From the NCBI GenBank assembly GCA_033558025.1, contig JAUCEF010000012.1:2418001-2482000 (forward strand): DNA of 64,000 nucleotides, read 5' to 3'. A model generated the notes under the pieces. The model made no database searches. It saw only the letters and a list, made by a program, of their open reading frames with translations, and was not told where the DNA came from. Every line of letters starts with the position of its first letter. Position 1 is the stretch's first letter. The translations under genes were made by a program, and so were the position numbers. Positions 1 through 10,372 of the stretch are shown in pieces. This DNA comes from Phytophthora sp. 'mugwort'. Taxonomy: Eukaryota; Oomycota; Peronosporomycetes; Peronosporales; Peronosporaceae.

Positions 1-911
1 CTGGTAATATTACGTGCTCTGGAAGTCTAAAGGTTTTTTTAGCTTATGGAAATCAAGCTAATATAACAACTGTAGGAAGCTTAACAGAGTTAGGCATTAA
101 TTCAACACCTGCAAATGAATATTTCTCTATTACTGGATCTGGAACGGATTATTTGGATAGTAGCTATACAAGGATGCTTGCATTTAAAGGATCGAACATT
201 TCACCTGTTCAGTTTCAAATCGAGGTCAATAATGGCACTAATGCAACATCTACGAATGCTACTTGAATTGGAAATTATACATCTAATGACCTAAGATTTG
301 GTACTAATCAGACAACTCGTATGACTCTAACGAACACTGGACGTCTTGGATTATCTACTGTCACCCCATCAGCCCCTCTCCATGTCTCTAATACTGTAAG
401 TTATACATGGAATAGTGCAGGTAATGTAGGATTAACAGCGTATCGACTAAGAAGTGACTCTGGAGTGACAGAAACTGCTACTGGAACACCAATCACATAT
501 ACAAATGTATGCGGTATATTTAGCGGATATATTGGTTGCGAAGCGATGGTTATGCAATCAGATCGTCGTTTAAAGCAAGATATTGTTGATGTGCCTATTG
601 GCCGTGTTGAATGTCTTTACAAGACCTTGAAAGTGAAATCATATAAATGGAAGCAACATCCTGATAAGCCAAAAGAATTGGGTCTGATCGCTCAGGATGT
701 TTTAGATCAAGGATTCTTAGATTTAGTCGCTCGTATCCCTGATAATGATACAGAACTTGAGCAAAGTTCTGATCCATGGTTAGAGCCTAAGGGGGTAAAG
801 CTTCATGTAGATTATTCAAAATTAGCTGCTTATAACGTGAGAATGATTCAGGCATTGATTGATAGAGTAGATGACCAGCAAAAGCAAATCGATGAGTTGA
901 AAAATCGCTGA
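1..911 (+). pseudogene. Viral fibre protein, C-terminal part with S74 chaperone (inverted copy, cut by window edge)
   Basis: Reads the last 300 or so codons of the fibre gene described at 26873-28875. The in-frame TGA seen in the other copies is present at 264-266. The downstream reading frame 321-911 ends with the peptidase S74 chaperone (SDRRLKQD, then GLIAQDV) and a short coiled coil. The gene enters from the left edge. Confidence 0.8.
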
Positions 912-924
912 GTGAGTATAGACA

Positions 925-1188
925 ATGGCTGCCTTCAAGTTTAGAGTTTCTCAACGAAAGGGAAAAAAATATGATGCTGTGTTTGATGATGGTAGCATTG
1001 TATCTTTTGGCGCTTTCAAGCGGGATGGTACGCCTTATCAACAATACAAGGATTCGACACCTTTAAGAGCATTTCGTGCGTATGATCACAGCGATAAAGC
1101 GAGGCGCGAAAGATACTATAAGCGACACAAAAACAACCATCCGATGTACTCAGCCGATTGGTTTTCGAAAAAATATTTATGGACCTAA
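925..1188 (+). CDS. DUF5754-like small viral protein (inverted copy)
   Basis: 87 codons, identical in protein sequence to the copies at 26596-26859 and 55918-56181. It starts 13 bases after the fibre stop on the same strand, suggesting co-transcription with the fibre gene. Confidence 0.65.
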   Translation: MAAFKFRVSQRKGKKYDAVFDDGSIVSFGAFKRDGTPYQQYKDSTPLRAFRAYDHSDKARRERYYKRHKNNHPMYSADWFSKKYLWT

Positions 1189-1198
1189 ATATAAAACA

Positions 1199-1438
1199 AT
1201 GGGTTGCCTACCAAGTAAAGAGCTCAAAACTAATTTAACTACTGATGAACCTAATCAGATCGTGGGATCGACGATGCTACAAGCTGACAAAAGTATTGTT
1301 CTTGGTGATAGTGTGTTCCTTCCCACCAAAAGTCCTGATGGTGAGTCTGCCATACTTGAAGTAAGTATCAGCGATAAAAAACTAACATTTATCGAGGATA
1401 TCGAAACAAACTCGTGCGAAGTGGCATTGCTTAGATAG
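1199..1438 (+). CDS. Small protein with N-myristoylation-type start (inverted copy)
   Basis: 79 codons beginning MGCLPSKE, 10 bases after the stop of the DUF5754-like gene. The C-terminus matches unit 2 (55668-55907), not the frameshifted unit 1 version. Confidence 0.5.
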   Translation: MGCLPSKELKTNLTTDEPNQIVGSTMLQADKSIVLGDSVFLPTKSPDGESAILEVSISDKKLTFIEDIETNSCEVALLR

Positions 1439-1447
1439 CAAACGTCT

Positions 1448-1600
1448 TCACGGTCTTTTTTTCTTAGGTTGGTAGGCCCACATACGCCCACCCTCGGTTT
1501 GCGTTGATGCATCCACCTTCCTGATGGACTTATCGAGATCAGTAGCCCATACGGCTGCCTGAGCCTTCTGAGGGCGTTCATGAATGATTAGATTCTTCAT
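1448..1600 (-). CDS. Small lysine-ended viral ORF (inverted copy)
   Basis: 50 codons from an ATG at 1600 to a stop at 1448, ending KKKRP as in unit 2. It follows the large gene on the same strand. An upstream open stretch in the same frame suggests an older, longer N-terminus cut off by a frameshift. Confidence 0.35.
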   Translation of the reverse strand: MKNLIIHERPQKAQAAVWATDLDKSIRKVDASTQTEGGRMWAYQPKKKRP

Positions 1601-1673
1601 GATGGCTTTGAGCTCAGCAACGTTGTTATCAGCGTTATCACTGCAATAATTCGGGGGTTAAAGAAGAACATGA

Positions 1674-4339
1674 TTATAGTAGTCGAGTTATAATTTCTTT
1701 AAATTCTTTATCATCAATGAGTCGATTGCTGTACATATTCACTGTAAGAGACTTGAGCTGTTTGATGATGCTTGGATTATCATTTCCTAACTCAATATGA
1801 GCCTTGAGCTTGTCATACTCAGCGCGAAGTGTTTCAAGTGGATCAGTGAGCTTATCGTGAAAATTGTACTGAAGATGAGTTATCGCAAGGATCTCTTTGA
1901 ACATTTTTTTATCTTCGATGCTGAGCTTGTCATACATCCCCTGATCGATATGGTTCTTATATACGAGACTTCTGATCATTGATTTTAGGCTATCACTGAT
2001 TTGACACTTCGGCCCACACTTGCGACGATTCGGCTGTACAATCACAGGAGTCTTAGCATCAAGGTCAGGAATACGAATGTACTTGCTACCGAGCTGTCGA
2101 TAAACGTAGGCGCTTGGTGTCGCTAACCCCTGAATCTCATTTAGGTTGTAGGTCCTTCCACGTCTGACCACCCCATCGAGTGGTGCAACACCTGCTTCTC
2201 TTAGGCCACGACCTTTCAATCCGCTTCCGCTAACCTGATTGATCATATCATTCATAACTCCACGAACCGATTTATCATCTTGACGATCAACAAAGCCATC
2301 TACATTGATTTGCTCCTGAGCCACAATGCTATATTGTTTAGCTTTTGCGTTAAATACAGCTCTTGTTGCCTTCATAGCTGATGCCGCTGCCTTTAGTGCC
2401 GATCGAGCTGATTTTGAGTTGTTTCCTTTGACTGCTTCCTTAGCCTCTTCATAACGTTTTTGCGCTTCTCCGTATGATTGGTAAGCGCGTTCAGAATCGT
2501 CATGAAGCTTCTGTAGTTGGTCTTCACTATCAACCTGAGTATAGGGTTCAATACCTTGTCGTCTGATATCATGAGCCGTATTCAAGATTGCTTCATTCAA
2601 TATCTTAAGATTATCATCGAGATTTTTGCGCCTTTGCTGATCAAGTTTCTTACTTTCAACCAATTGTGCTGCTTCCTCATCATTTGATGGGAATGGATAC
2701 TCAACTTCCTTGGGATATTTATCCAAATCCTCAAATCCATCGAGCAACGATAGGAATGTACCCATCCACCTGATATTCCTCATCAATCCCTTCCACGCTT
2801 CTCCAGATACTTGCTTGTGTTTCACATTTCTAATATTCAATGGTCTGGTCTCAGATGGCTCACCAAAATAGTAGTCTGTATGCGTTTTAACACTGTCTTA
2901 ACCTCAACGATTGGTTTGAGTCTAAACGGGATTTTAATACCCTTTGAAGGAAGTTGCGTATAGTAATCAGTTAAGATGTTTTTAGCATCGTTATCAGCGT
3001 TGGATAGGTTTTGATCCATATCTTCATTAATTTCAGCCATAATACCTTGACGTGCCTCACCTACGCCTTCTGTGAAATCATTAACATCAATTTCTTTGTC
3101 CTCATCACCGATCATCTCTAAGTCAAGACCTTTCGACCTGACCATATCTCTACAAATGATTTGAGCGTAAGTTGCCAATTGACCTTCTTGATGATAGCCG
3201 GCTTCATTTGATTACTTTCCTTACCGAAAACACCAATAGTACTTCCCTTGATCCATACATAACCATTAGCATCAAATGGTGTTGATTTGTTCGTTCTTTT
3301 AAGGATAGGAACAATCTTCTTCATTAAACCATTAGATTCAAGTAGTTCCTTATTTTTAGCAATGATCAAGTACATTTTGAATTTACTATTAGACTGATCG
3401 GAAGTTGTAAAAGTTGAATTATCAAAGAGAAAACTGTCCTCAAGTCGTTGTTTGCTTTGTTTATAGTCGTCAAAAGAAGAAGCACTTGCTCTTTTGGATC
3501 CAATACGCTTCCATACTTGAAAAGGTGCATTTTTATCCTCTTTACCCATCTCATTTCGCTCATGTTTCTCATTGATATAATTGTTAAATCTAACATCGTT
3601 TGTGATGACAAATCCAATATGATCGTATGTCTCTTCCCAATCAATGCTTGGAACCGACAATCTTGTTCAATCTAATACTGTATGTCTTAGCTCCGTTTCC
3701 AATATAATACTTTGTTAGCTGACGTCCATTAGAAACAAGAGGATGAATACCCATTTGAGCAAGAATCGGATAAACCTCAAATATTTCCTCAACCGCTTTC
3801 TTAAATTCGTTTTGAGAGATTTGTTCATCATCGCTAAATAGAGTGTCAGGTGTTGGTGATGCATCCTTCCCAACAGCGATATCAACTGAAGGGATACTAA
3901 TTCCTTCTATTGAAACATTAGATAGTGGTCTCTGTAATGGAGGGATACTAACACCATCCAGTTTAACATCGGAAAGTAATCTAACGCTAGGTTCTGTGTT
4001 AGTTCCAGTTGTTGATACCTCAGGGTTTATACCAGAGTTTTCATCACTGAGACTTTTTGTTAAGTCGGATTGAGCAATCGCCTGATCAATAATATCATTC
4101 AGGTTTTGCTTCACTGCATCAGGGATTGCTTCATCAGTGCCAACACCTGTATCAGTTTGGGTTGTTGCCGTCGTCTTCTTAGCTATCGTAGTGAAAGAAT
4201 TGGATACATCAGTCGCCCACGATGTGCTCTGATACATCTCACGCTTGGTGTTAGCTTGTCGAACCCGTCGCTGAGCTTTTTCAAGTAGCTCCTGACGTTT
4301 CTGCTCTCTCTGAGCGCGGGATGTGAAATTTGGGAACAT
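1674..4339 (-). pseudogene. Large viral protein, frameshifted (inverted copy)
   Basis: Same gene as 52766-55432 (888 codons when open). This copy is broken by a two-base deletion near 3650 and a one-base deletion near 2895, both shared with unit 1, plus a private two-base insertion near 3147. The C-terminal 388 codons (1674-2840) are intact. Its length of 2666 bases against 2667 agrees with these three lesions. Confidence 0.85.
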
Positions 4340-4344
4340 CGTAT

Positions 4345-5340
4345 CTATATGTTGCGAATCATAAAAAAATGAGTACTCAAATTAACAATAACTCGGCATG
4401 ACTGAGTCGTGTCGGAAGTAGCATAAGAATGACAAATATGATTTCGCTCATTTAGAAGATTAAGATATCGATCCTTGATACAATGGAATGGAACTCCAAA
4501 TATATCTTCCAACTCATTTCTATACTTCTGATTTACAACAATTTTACGGAAAGTAGCGACAGCATCAAGATTCATCAACTCATTCTTGATACGACTAACC
4601 TCCTGAATGATCCAAAGCTTCTTTTGTAGCTGCGTCGAGCCGAGGTATTGCGAAGTGCCGGCGGGCACTACGTTGAATCGATAGCTGTACACCGGCACGT
4701 CGTCGCGTGTCCACATGTGCGACATAAAGCGACGAGGGCCATGCTGATTGTTGTCTCCGGCGTATGCCTCCACGCGCTTGTACATGTATCCAAAGGATGT
4801 GTCGTTGCCTGGGCGTCCACGGAGCGTAGCGGGAATACCAATCTGTGGGATGTCGGGGTACATTTTCAGGAGCACCTCGGCCTCCTCTTCGCTGTAGCCC
4901 ATTGTTGTAACCAGGTACTCGTAGAACTCCTCGGTTGTGTCAATCCCGGACTTGCCAAACGCAGTACCCTCGTCAGAGTTGGCGCCATGCAGGATCGGTA
5001 CGTGCACGAACTTGCCCTTGCCAATGAGTTTCGGGCCCACGTCCGTCAGGAAGTCGCCATCGACGGACGGCGCGTACATTGCCGAAGTAGCGACAGAGCT
5101 GTTGAGAACAGCCGAGAGCGTATCAATCGGGACTTCGCGGAGGCACTCGACAGTGTCTTCTGCAGAGCTGCAATTCGTGGCATTGGTGATCTTGTTGTAG
5201 TAGACGTCCCAGGCAGACGCGTTCTTGAAGCTCTTCGGCCAGTAAGCGGAGGCGCCCGACTCCATCACGGCACTACGAAAGAGGCCGTCGTCACGGCCGT
5301 CGTAGGCTACCAGCTGGTACCCAATGCTGCGAGCTCCAGT
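4345..5340 (-). pseudogene. Carboxylesterase middle part plus viral tail, truncated by the inversion junction
   Basis: Reverse copy of 22445-23440. Reading leftwards it begins just after the catalytic GESAG motif, continues to the esterase/virus junction near 4630, then runs through the viral tail to the stop at 4345. Signal peptide, oxyanion loop and catalytic serine are missing. The frame opens a further 17 codons into antisense MCP (to 5391), which is fortuitous. Confidence 0.85.
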
Positions 5341-6288
5341 ACTGACCTCCATCCTATCTTCAAGGATCTTGACTTGATGGCCAATCCTCAAATTCGTCTT
5401 CGCTTCCGCGTCAATCAGGGTACTTCCGCTGTCGCTGTAAGCGCTGCTAAGGGTTTGTCTCTAACAAGTACTACTCTTGCAAGTGGTAATGTATGCCCTG
5501 TTATGCTTGCGGCTACCTCCACTGGTAATCCTATGGCTGGTGTCATCGCTAATTCCGCTCCATTCAGTATTTGCTGGGGCGCTGTAGTCAATGCCCTTGA
5601 ACCCAATATTGATGGAACTTACATGCCTTTCACCACTTCTCGTCTGTATGTACCGTTCGTACATCTTGAGAACCCTCAGGCTATTATTTTCAAGCCTGTT
5701 AAGAAATTTCGATACAATGACTGCGATGCTCAGTGGTTCTATCAGCGTGCTGCTGTTGGTAAGCAAGCGACCCAGCATAATGCTGCATTCGATCTCCAAC
5801 TGTCGGCGTCTGTTAAAAATGCCAAATACATTATTCTTCTTCCTTTCGCTGAACAGACGGGTAGCTTTGCTTCCGCCGCTGTACAGCAATTTCAGAGTCC
5901 TTTCGATTCGGCTCCGTGGTCGCTTCACCCGGGATCGTCTATTCGCAACTTCAACGTTCGTATCGGATCTCATCAGACGTTCGATATCAGCCATGACTAT
6001 GACTTCCACCACTTTCACAATGAACTGGCTAAGATTGGATCGATAAATGGTGATTTGACTCCTGAGCTGGTGAATGGTCTTCTTGACTATCAGACGTGGT
6101 CGCTAACTAACCGCGTTCTCATTGCTGATGTCAGTCGTCTGACTGAGCGTGATATTCCTCAGGCTATTCAGGTACAAGGCATAAACGCAGGATGCCAAGT
6201 AACAAATATGCTCGTACTGGCTGTGAGTGAGCAAGAGCTATCTTACGATCGCCTAACGGGTGAGATTTTAGATTTTACCACAGCTTAG
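5341..6288 (+). pseudogene. Major capsid protein, C-terminal part (unit 1)
   Basis: About 315 codons of the MCP described at 31731-33472, starting at its TDLHPIFKDL region directly at the inversion junction. The N-terminal jelly roll is absent, so it cannot make a capsomer. It differs from units 2 and 3 in a few residues near the C-terminus (GINAGCQV against GISAGYQG). One extra T near 6275 changes the last residues and gives an earlier stop. The open frame upstream to 4648 is esterase read antisense and has no meaning. Confidence 0.85.
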
Positions 6289-6310
6289 ATTTAAAAAAAA
6301 TAATTTTTTC

Positions 6311-6613
6311 TTAGCTTAACTCTTTCAGTAGCTTAGGACACTTTTCAATAACGAATTGGTTCTTGCGAAGGTAATCGATATATCCTGGATTCATTCGACT
6401 GATCTGCTTGAGGGTCTTACCTCGATACTTACCCCAAGTCATCATGTAAGAGTTATCATCAGTCAGAAACTTGCTGTGGAGGAATATCTTGATTTCATCA
6501 CTAATAATTTGATTGGGTTGATTGAAAACCCAACGACAATAGCCGGGATCACTATCATAGACCTCTTCAATGGTCTTACCTTTGTATTTTCCGAAAGTTA
6601 GTTCGTTCGACAT
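6311..6613 (-). CDS. GKYKGKT two-repeat protein (intact copy)
   Basis: 100 residues with two similar halves: GKYKGKT at 8-14 followed by DPGY at 22-25, and GKYRGKT at 61-67 followed by NPGY at 75-78. This short repeat resembles the exodeoxyribonuclease X C-terminal-like module found in many phage and giant-virus proteins; its function is unknown. It converges with the MCP tail to tail. A TATATAGATA motif lies at 6629-6638 (reverse strand), about 15 bases upstream of the ATG. This is the only copy in the window still open; units 2 and 3 share a one-base deletion. Confidence 0.65.
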   Translation of the reverse strand: MSNELTFGKYKGKTIEEVYDSDPGYCRWVFNQPNQIISDEIKIFLHSKFLTDDNSYMMTWGKYRGKTLKQISRMNPGYIDYLRKNQFVIEKCPKLLKELS

Positions 6614-6628
6614 GTTATCAGTGGGGTG

Positions 6629-6638
6629 TATCTATATA
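6629..6638 (-). promoter_or_regulatory. TATATAGATA motif upstream of the GKYKGKT gene
   Basis: Matches the short AT-rich motif that recurs just upstream of other viral genes here (23434, 28895, 31716, 18168). Likely a viral promoter element; inferred from recurrence only. Confidence 0.4.
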
Positions 6639-6711
6639 CATACCCCCTTTTAAATTTTTGGGACTTTTTTTAATTAATTCAGAAATTACCGACAGAGCGA
6701 TCTTAGTGCTT

Positions 6712-6886
6712 GAGCGGATCTGAAACCACCCTAAGATCCAAAAGGCGTTGCATTCGCTCTCAGGTGGTCGAGAGGTTGCATGGTCAAAATAGCAGCTGGT
6801 CCGAAAGAAGGTTCCAGGAATGTTCTTGGTGGTAAATTACGGAAAGTAAAAAAAACTGCCGGCGTAATGTTCCAAGTATTACTACT
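6712..6886 (+). repeat. 175-bp transposon-end repeat, copy a of unit 1
   Basis: Shares most bases with 19979-20152, in the same orientation. Both copies end with the same bases (CAAGTATTACTACT), after which the sequences diverge completely, so this looks like a real terminus of a DNA transposon, perhaps the pogo-like element whose transposase remains lie just downstream. The family name is not known to me. Confidence 0.6.
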
Positions 6887-7099
6887 ATTATCGAGCACCG
6901 ATGTCCCGCCTCCGGCGCCAGTTATCCCCATCATGGGCGAAAACAGAAACATCACCGCACGTCGCGCGGCGCAAATCGTCAGTATGGTTAAACAGCGAGC
7001 GAAAGTGGTAAGGTGGATAGTTTTTGGATGGTGATAAAGGGCAGAATCAAGTGCCTTTTCGCTCAAGCGGTTGACGAATTCCCGTAGATATTCAGGTCT

Positions 7100-8430
7100 A
7101 AGACGCGCAGCGCAAACCTCACCAAGGCGATGAGGTGGTGGAAGCAGCGGGAGAAATGGCTTCACCTGTCCAGAGGGGTGCGAGAGCTCTCGGTAAAGCG
7201 CGAGCAAGGACGCTGGCGTGTGAACAAGAAGGCTCAAAGGGCGTGGAAGACAGCGGAGCGAATGTGTGGCATGACTGTATTCACAGCTGCTTGATGAGTT
7301 TGACCGCCTGCGCAAACGTGGATTGAAATTCGATGCGTCGATGCTGCTTCAGCTTGCTGTGCGGCTTTTAAAAACGAGCGCCGGGTCATTTAACAGTACG
7401 TCAGCTGACAAAGCTGGAGCGGTCATGCGGAGGAAATATCTCCAAGGTGAATTCAGACGTTTATGGAGGCTCATCGAATTGTCCTTCGCACCCAGTCCGG
7501 TAAGAACCAGGTCAGCCCCGAGAAAAAAGAGGCAATCGAGCGTGAAGTTGCAGTCCATCTTGGAGAGCTGAAGCGGGGGGGGGGGGGAGAGAGAGTCGGG
7601 ACGTCTAAACGAGGACAACACAACGGCAAGATGCTCGGTTTTGCTAGCGAGAAGTGCGTTAAGTATGCAGACCTTGTATCTGGTGGAGAGGGAATGACAA
7701 TGATTGTGAGAATTTCTGGTGGTGCAAGCGGCTGATTTTCACCCGCCCATGATGATCTTCCAAAACGCGTCATCAAGCTATGCTATCCGTGGGATCCTGG
7801 ACAAGACACCAGAGTATGCTATCGAACGGGACCTAACGGGTGGATGAGCAAGCGAGTGTTTAGGCAGTATCTCGGTGAGAGGAGGGCAATGAGCGCTGAT
7901 CCTCGTGGGCGCGAAAAGCACATTTATCTCGACAACTGCTCGTCACACCTAGACGAAGACGAGTGCAAAGATGAGTTATCTCAATTGAATGCCCGTCTCA
8001 TTTACCTTCCACCCAACGCGACCGATTTATGTCAGCCTGCTGACTCATTTGTGATCGCCAAGATCAAAGATGACTGGCGCCGTAAATGGAACGAGAAAAA
8101 GATAGCGCTTATTGAGGGTGGTAAATGGCAGAAACCGAAATGATAAGACAGCTCGTGGTCAGGGAAGCTCAAGAACCCAGGCTAGAAGTTCTTTTTGTCC
8201 TTGACTGCTGAATGCGCTCGTGAGGTAAACGCGCGCCGCGCCAGAAATGGCGTCAACTATGCCAAGAAGGCAAATAATCAATTGTGGGCTTTCGCTTAAT
8301 ATTGACGGTTGTTGGAGCCCAAAGCAGCTTTCCCTCATCTCCGGGAAATTATCAAGATGTACTCAGGTGAGATTGGCGGCAAGACTGCTGCTGAGTCGGC
8401 AGATATGAGGCTTGTGCGAGGGTAGCAGCG
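7100..8430 (+). pseudogene. pogo/Tigger-like DDE transposase remnant (unit 1)
   Basis: The frame is broken many times, but consecutive pieces read as a DDE_1-type transposase: a helical N-terminal part (near 7300-7430), a middle part (7463-7740), and a catalytic part at 7844-8143 with YLDNCSSH (catalytic Asp), YLPPNATDLCQPAD and a basic tail. A poly-G tract near 7577 differs in length between units. The third acidic residue of the triad is probably the Asp in QPAD. Not functional. Confidence 0.7.
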
Positions 8431-8673
8431 CTGCTGAAGATGTGGACTGCATCGCCAGTGTGGTTGTCTAGAGCGTATAACCAAAATTAGTGAGAGTGTC
8501 CCTAATTTTGCCACACTCAAATTAGTATCAGTTCAAAAATAGCGACACCCCCACTAATTCCGTGAAGACAATCAAAAACACCTTACATAAGTTAGTATCG
8601 ACGACATTAATTGCGGTTACTACTGTACCAGAACTCTCGCACCTTTCATCTTAAGCCTCATTTTCGAATCTAA

Positions 8674-8887
8674 ATGGCAGCAAGCAACCCCTTCAGCACC
8701 CATCAAATGTACAACTATTTTTTTTAAGTGATTCTGGACAAACAGGATGATCCGACACAATACTTTCAGTGCCAGTGCTCTGCTGTGCGCAAGCAAGCGC
8801 ACAAGCCTGGGTACACCAATATACTTGACCATGTCCTCAAGCGGCACCCTGACTGCGCCGCAACAATGATGGCCATGGCATCAACAC
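8674..8887 (+). pseudogene. hAT-type BED zinc-finger fragment (unit 1)
   Basis: Frames joined by a slip in a T-run read an N-terminal piece of an hAT-like transposase: a C-x-C pair in FQCQCSA, then GYTNILDHVLKRHPDC with the two His residues of a BED-type finger. It stops where the putative LTR begins, so the LTR element probably inserted into it. The 8431-8673 stretch before it shows nothing recognisable. Confidence 0.45.
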
Positions 8888-9240
8888 TGTAACGGGGTTA
8901 CATGAAGAGTGCTAAGTCAATCTTCAGAACAGGTGTACCCAAGTACACTAAGTGATGTAGGTAAACATCACTATGACGTCACGGATAGGTACCACACATA
9001 CGGTACAAAGACCTCAGAGCCACCCAATAGGATAACATCTAGGGTACTTTATAGGTGACTAATAGTTAGAATGTAGACGCATTAAAAGGGGTCACCTATA
9101 AATATATTCAGTCTTGTATTACCTAATTTTGGTACAGTCCCCTCTGACCAAGGACTTGTGAACTGCCGTTCACTGTGAGTTTGTATACTCTCCGGAATTC
9201 ACACTTCCTGTGCGCAAGGTGTTGTGTGCCCTGTCACACT
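8888..9240 (+). repeat. Putative 5' LTR of a Ty3/gypsy element (unit 1)
   Basis: Starts with the palindromic TGTAACGGGGTTACA and ends near CTGTCACA. It is followed within a few bases by TGGTAGCA, which can pair with a tRNA 3' end (TGCTACCA) as a primer-binding site, and then by gag codons. A TATAAATA box lies inside at about 9099. I found no 3' LTR, so the limits are approximate. Confidence 0.5.
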
Positions 9241-9250
9241 TTGGTAGCAC

Positions 9251-9740
9251 TTGCAGTCTATCCACGACTACGCGGGTTACTACCTGAAACCTCTGGGTCC
9301 TAGCAACATGGACCCGAATAAGTTTCCTCATCTGAACGACTCACAGTTTCAGTCCGTTCGTAAAATGGCTGGCAGCTTTGGTATGGATGCTTGCACAACA
9401 TGGCGGCGTCAACGCAAGCTGAGCAGGTCGAACGCGGTCACGCGTTCGACATGTATGAGCAGGGAATCATCGAACATGTTCGGAGCAACCAGCAGGTTCT
9501 GGCCGCAGAGCCGAAACAGGTATACCCCAAGCCGTTGAGGCTGAAGGTAAACCCTTATGAAGGAAAGGAAGGTGAAACCCTTCGCGTCTGGGTGCGAGAA
9601 GTAGAGCTCGCATGGATGCGGCTCTTATCTCTTCCGAGCACCTCCGAGTGGCTAGCGTCGAATAAGAATCTCAAACCCCGTGGCACCGAGCCGATCTGCG
9701 AGACAGGTGAAAGAAATTAACCAGAGGACTACTGACAGGG
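9251..9740 (+). pseudogene. Ty3/gypsy gag remnant (unit 1)
   Basis: Two overlapping frames read a gag-like protein, including the capsid-type stretch RLKVNPYEGKEGETLRVW. Protease and reverse transcriptase are absent. In unit 1 the RNase H and integrase parts are also gone, through recombination between 280-bp direct repeats. Confidence 0.6.
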
Positions 9741-9959
9741 GGCGGAAAGCGAGGTTGACGGCGACCCAGGTTGGATGGCGATTATGCAAAGGACGAAGAT
9801 CAGGTGAAGGACGAAACTTACCGGCGATTGGCAGATCGTGACCGATCTACGCTGTATATGACCATAGTCACTCACTCACGATCCTCGATCACGGCTGATC
9901 TTAGACCAGATCCGGACAAGGGATGAAGATCAAGACCGATCAGCGACATGCGGATCGGA
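9675..9959 (+). repeat. Hybrid direct repeat marking a 2.2 kb deletion (unit 1)
   Basis: Unit 2 has two copies of this roughly 280-bp sequence, at 36833-37113 and 39024-39305. The single copy here matches the first up to about 9729 and the second from about 9732 on (GACAGGGGGCGG rather than GATAGGGGGCGG). That is the product expected from recombination between the two repeats, deleting the gypsy pol segment between them. Confidence 0.8.
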
Positions 9960-10152
9960 CTACACGGCCGATCGGCCCAGACTGTATCGGCGCTGGACAT
10001 CAAGATTGGAGTCAAGGGGCGTGGATCAAGACCGATCGGTGACATGCAAATCGCAGCCGACCTGGATCGACTCTGATCGGTATTCAGCGGACCGTAATCG
10101 ATCAAGATTAGATCAGCCCTGATCGGATCGGACACGCTTTCTGGCGGATCGG

Positions 10153-10372
10153 CATACAAGTTCGGACATACGGGATCGGGCAGATCGGATCGACTTTGCA
10201 ACCGAGATCGAGCCGATCGATAGGGGGATCTGGCAGATAGGGCCGATCGGTATTCGCCGATCGGCATACGGGTTCTGGCTTCCTCGATCTGGTAGATCGG
10301 TATACGCATTCTGACACACGCGATCTGGCAGATCGGAATACATGTTCGGACATCTGCGATGTGGCAGATCGG
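10153..10372 (+). repeat. 36-bp imperfect tandem repeats in GATCGG-rich DNA (unit 1)
   Basis: Three adjacent 36-base units at 10265-10300, 10301-10336 and 10337-10372, plus one at 10153-10188. Each has the form NATACNNGTTCNG...GGCAGATCGG. The wider region 9870-10400 is full of GATCGG words typical of this gypsy element. Long reverse-strand open frames here show a 12-residue period (YxDLPDR) and are a by-product of the repeat. Confidence 0.75.

Larger units (their letters stand above)
1..5340 (-). repeat. Inverted copy of part of the tandem unit (reverse complement of 22445-27784)
   Basis: This segment runs antiparallel to 22445-27784 (position x pairs with about 27784 minus x) and to the matching part of unit 2. 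It carries, in reverse, the carboxylesterase middle region, the large viral gene, the small viral genes and the fibre C-terminus. It may continue beyond the left edge. At 5340 it joins MCP sequence running forward, so esterase codons just after the GESAG motif are fused tail-first to MCP. In the large gene it shares two frameshifting deletions with unit 1 that unit 2 lacks, so it is closer to unit 1 there. Confidence 0.95.

Noticed and set aside
5461..6018. 185-codon reverse frame (also 32621-33178 and 61942-62499)
   Set aside because: Antisense of the MCP.
4648..6288. 546-codon forward open frame
   Set aside because: Chimera of antisense esterase and the MCP C-terminus across the inversion junction; only 5341-6288 is real coding sequence.
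10153..10372. CRISPR array (36-bp repeats)
   Set aside because: Repeats are imperfect and contiguous, with no unique spacers and no cas genes.
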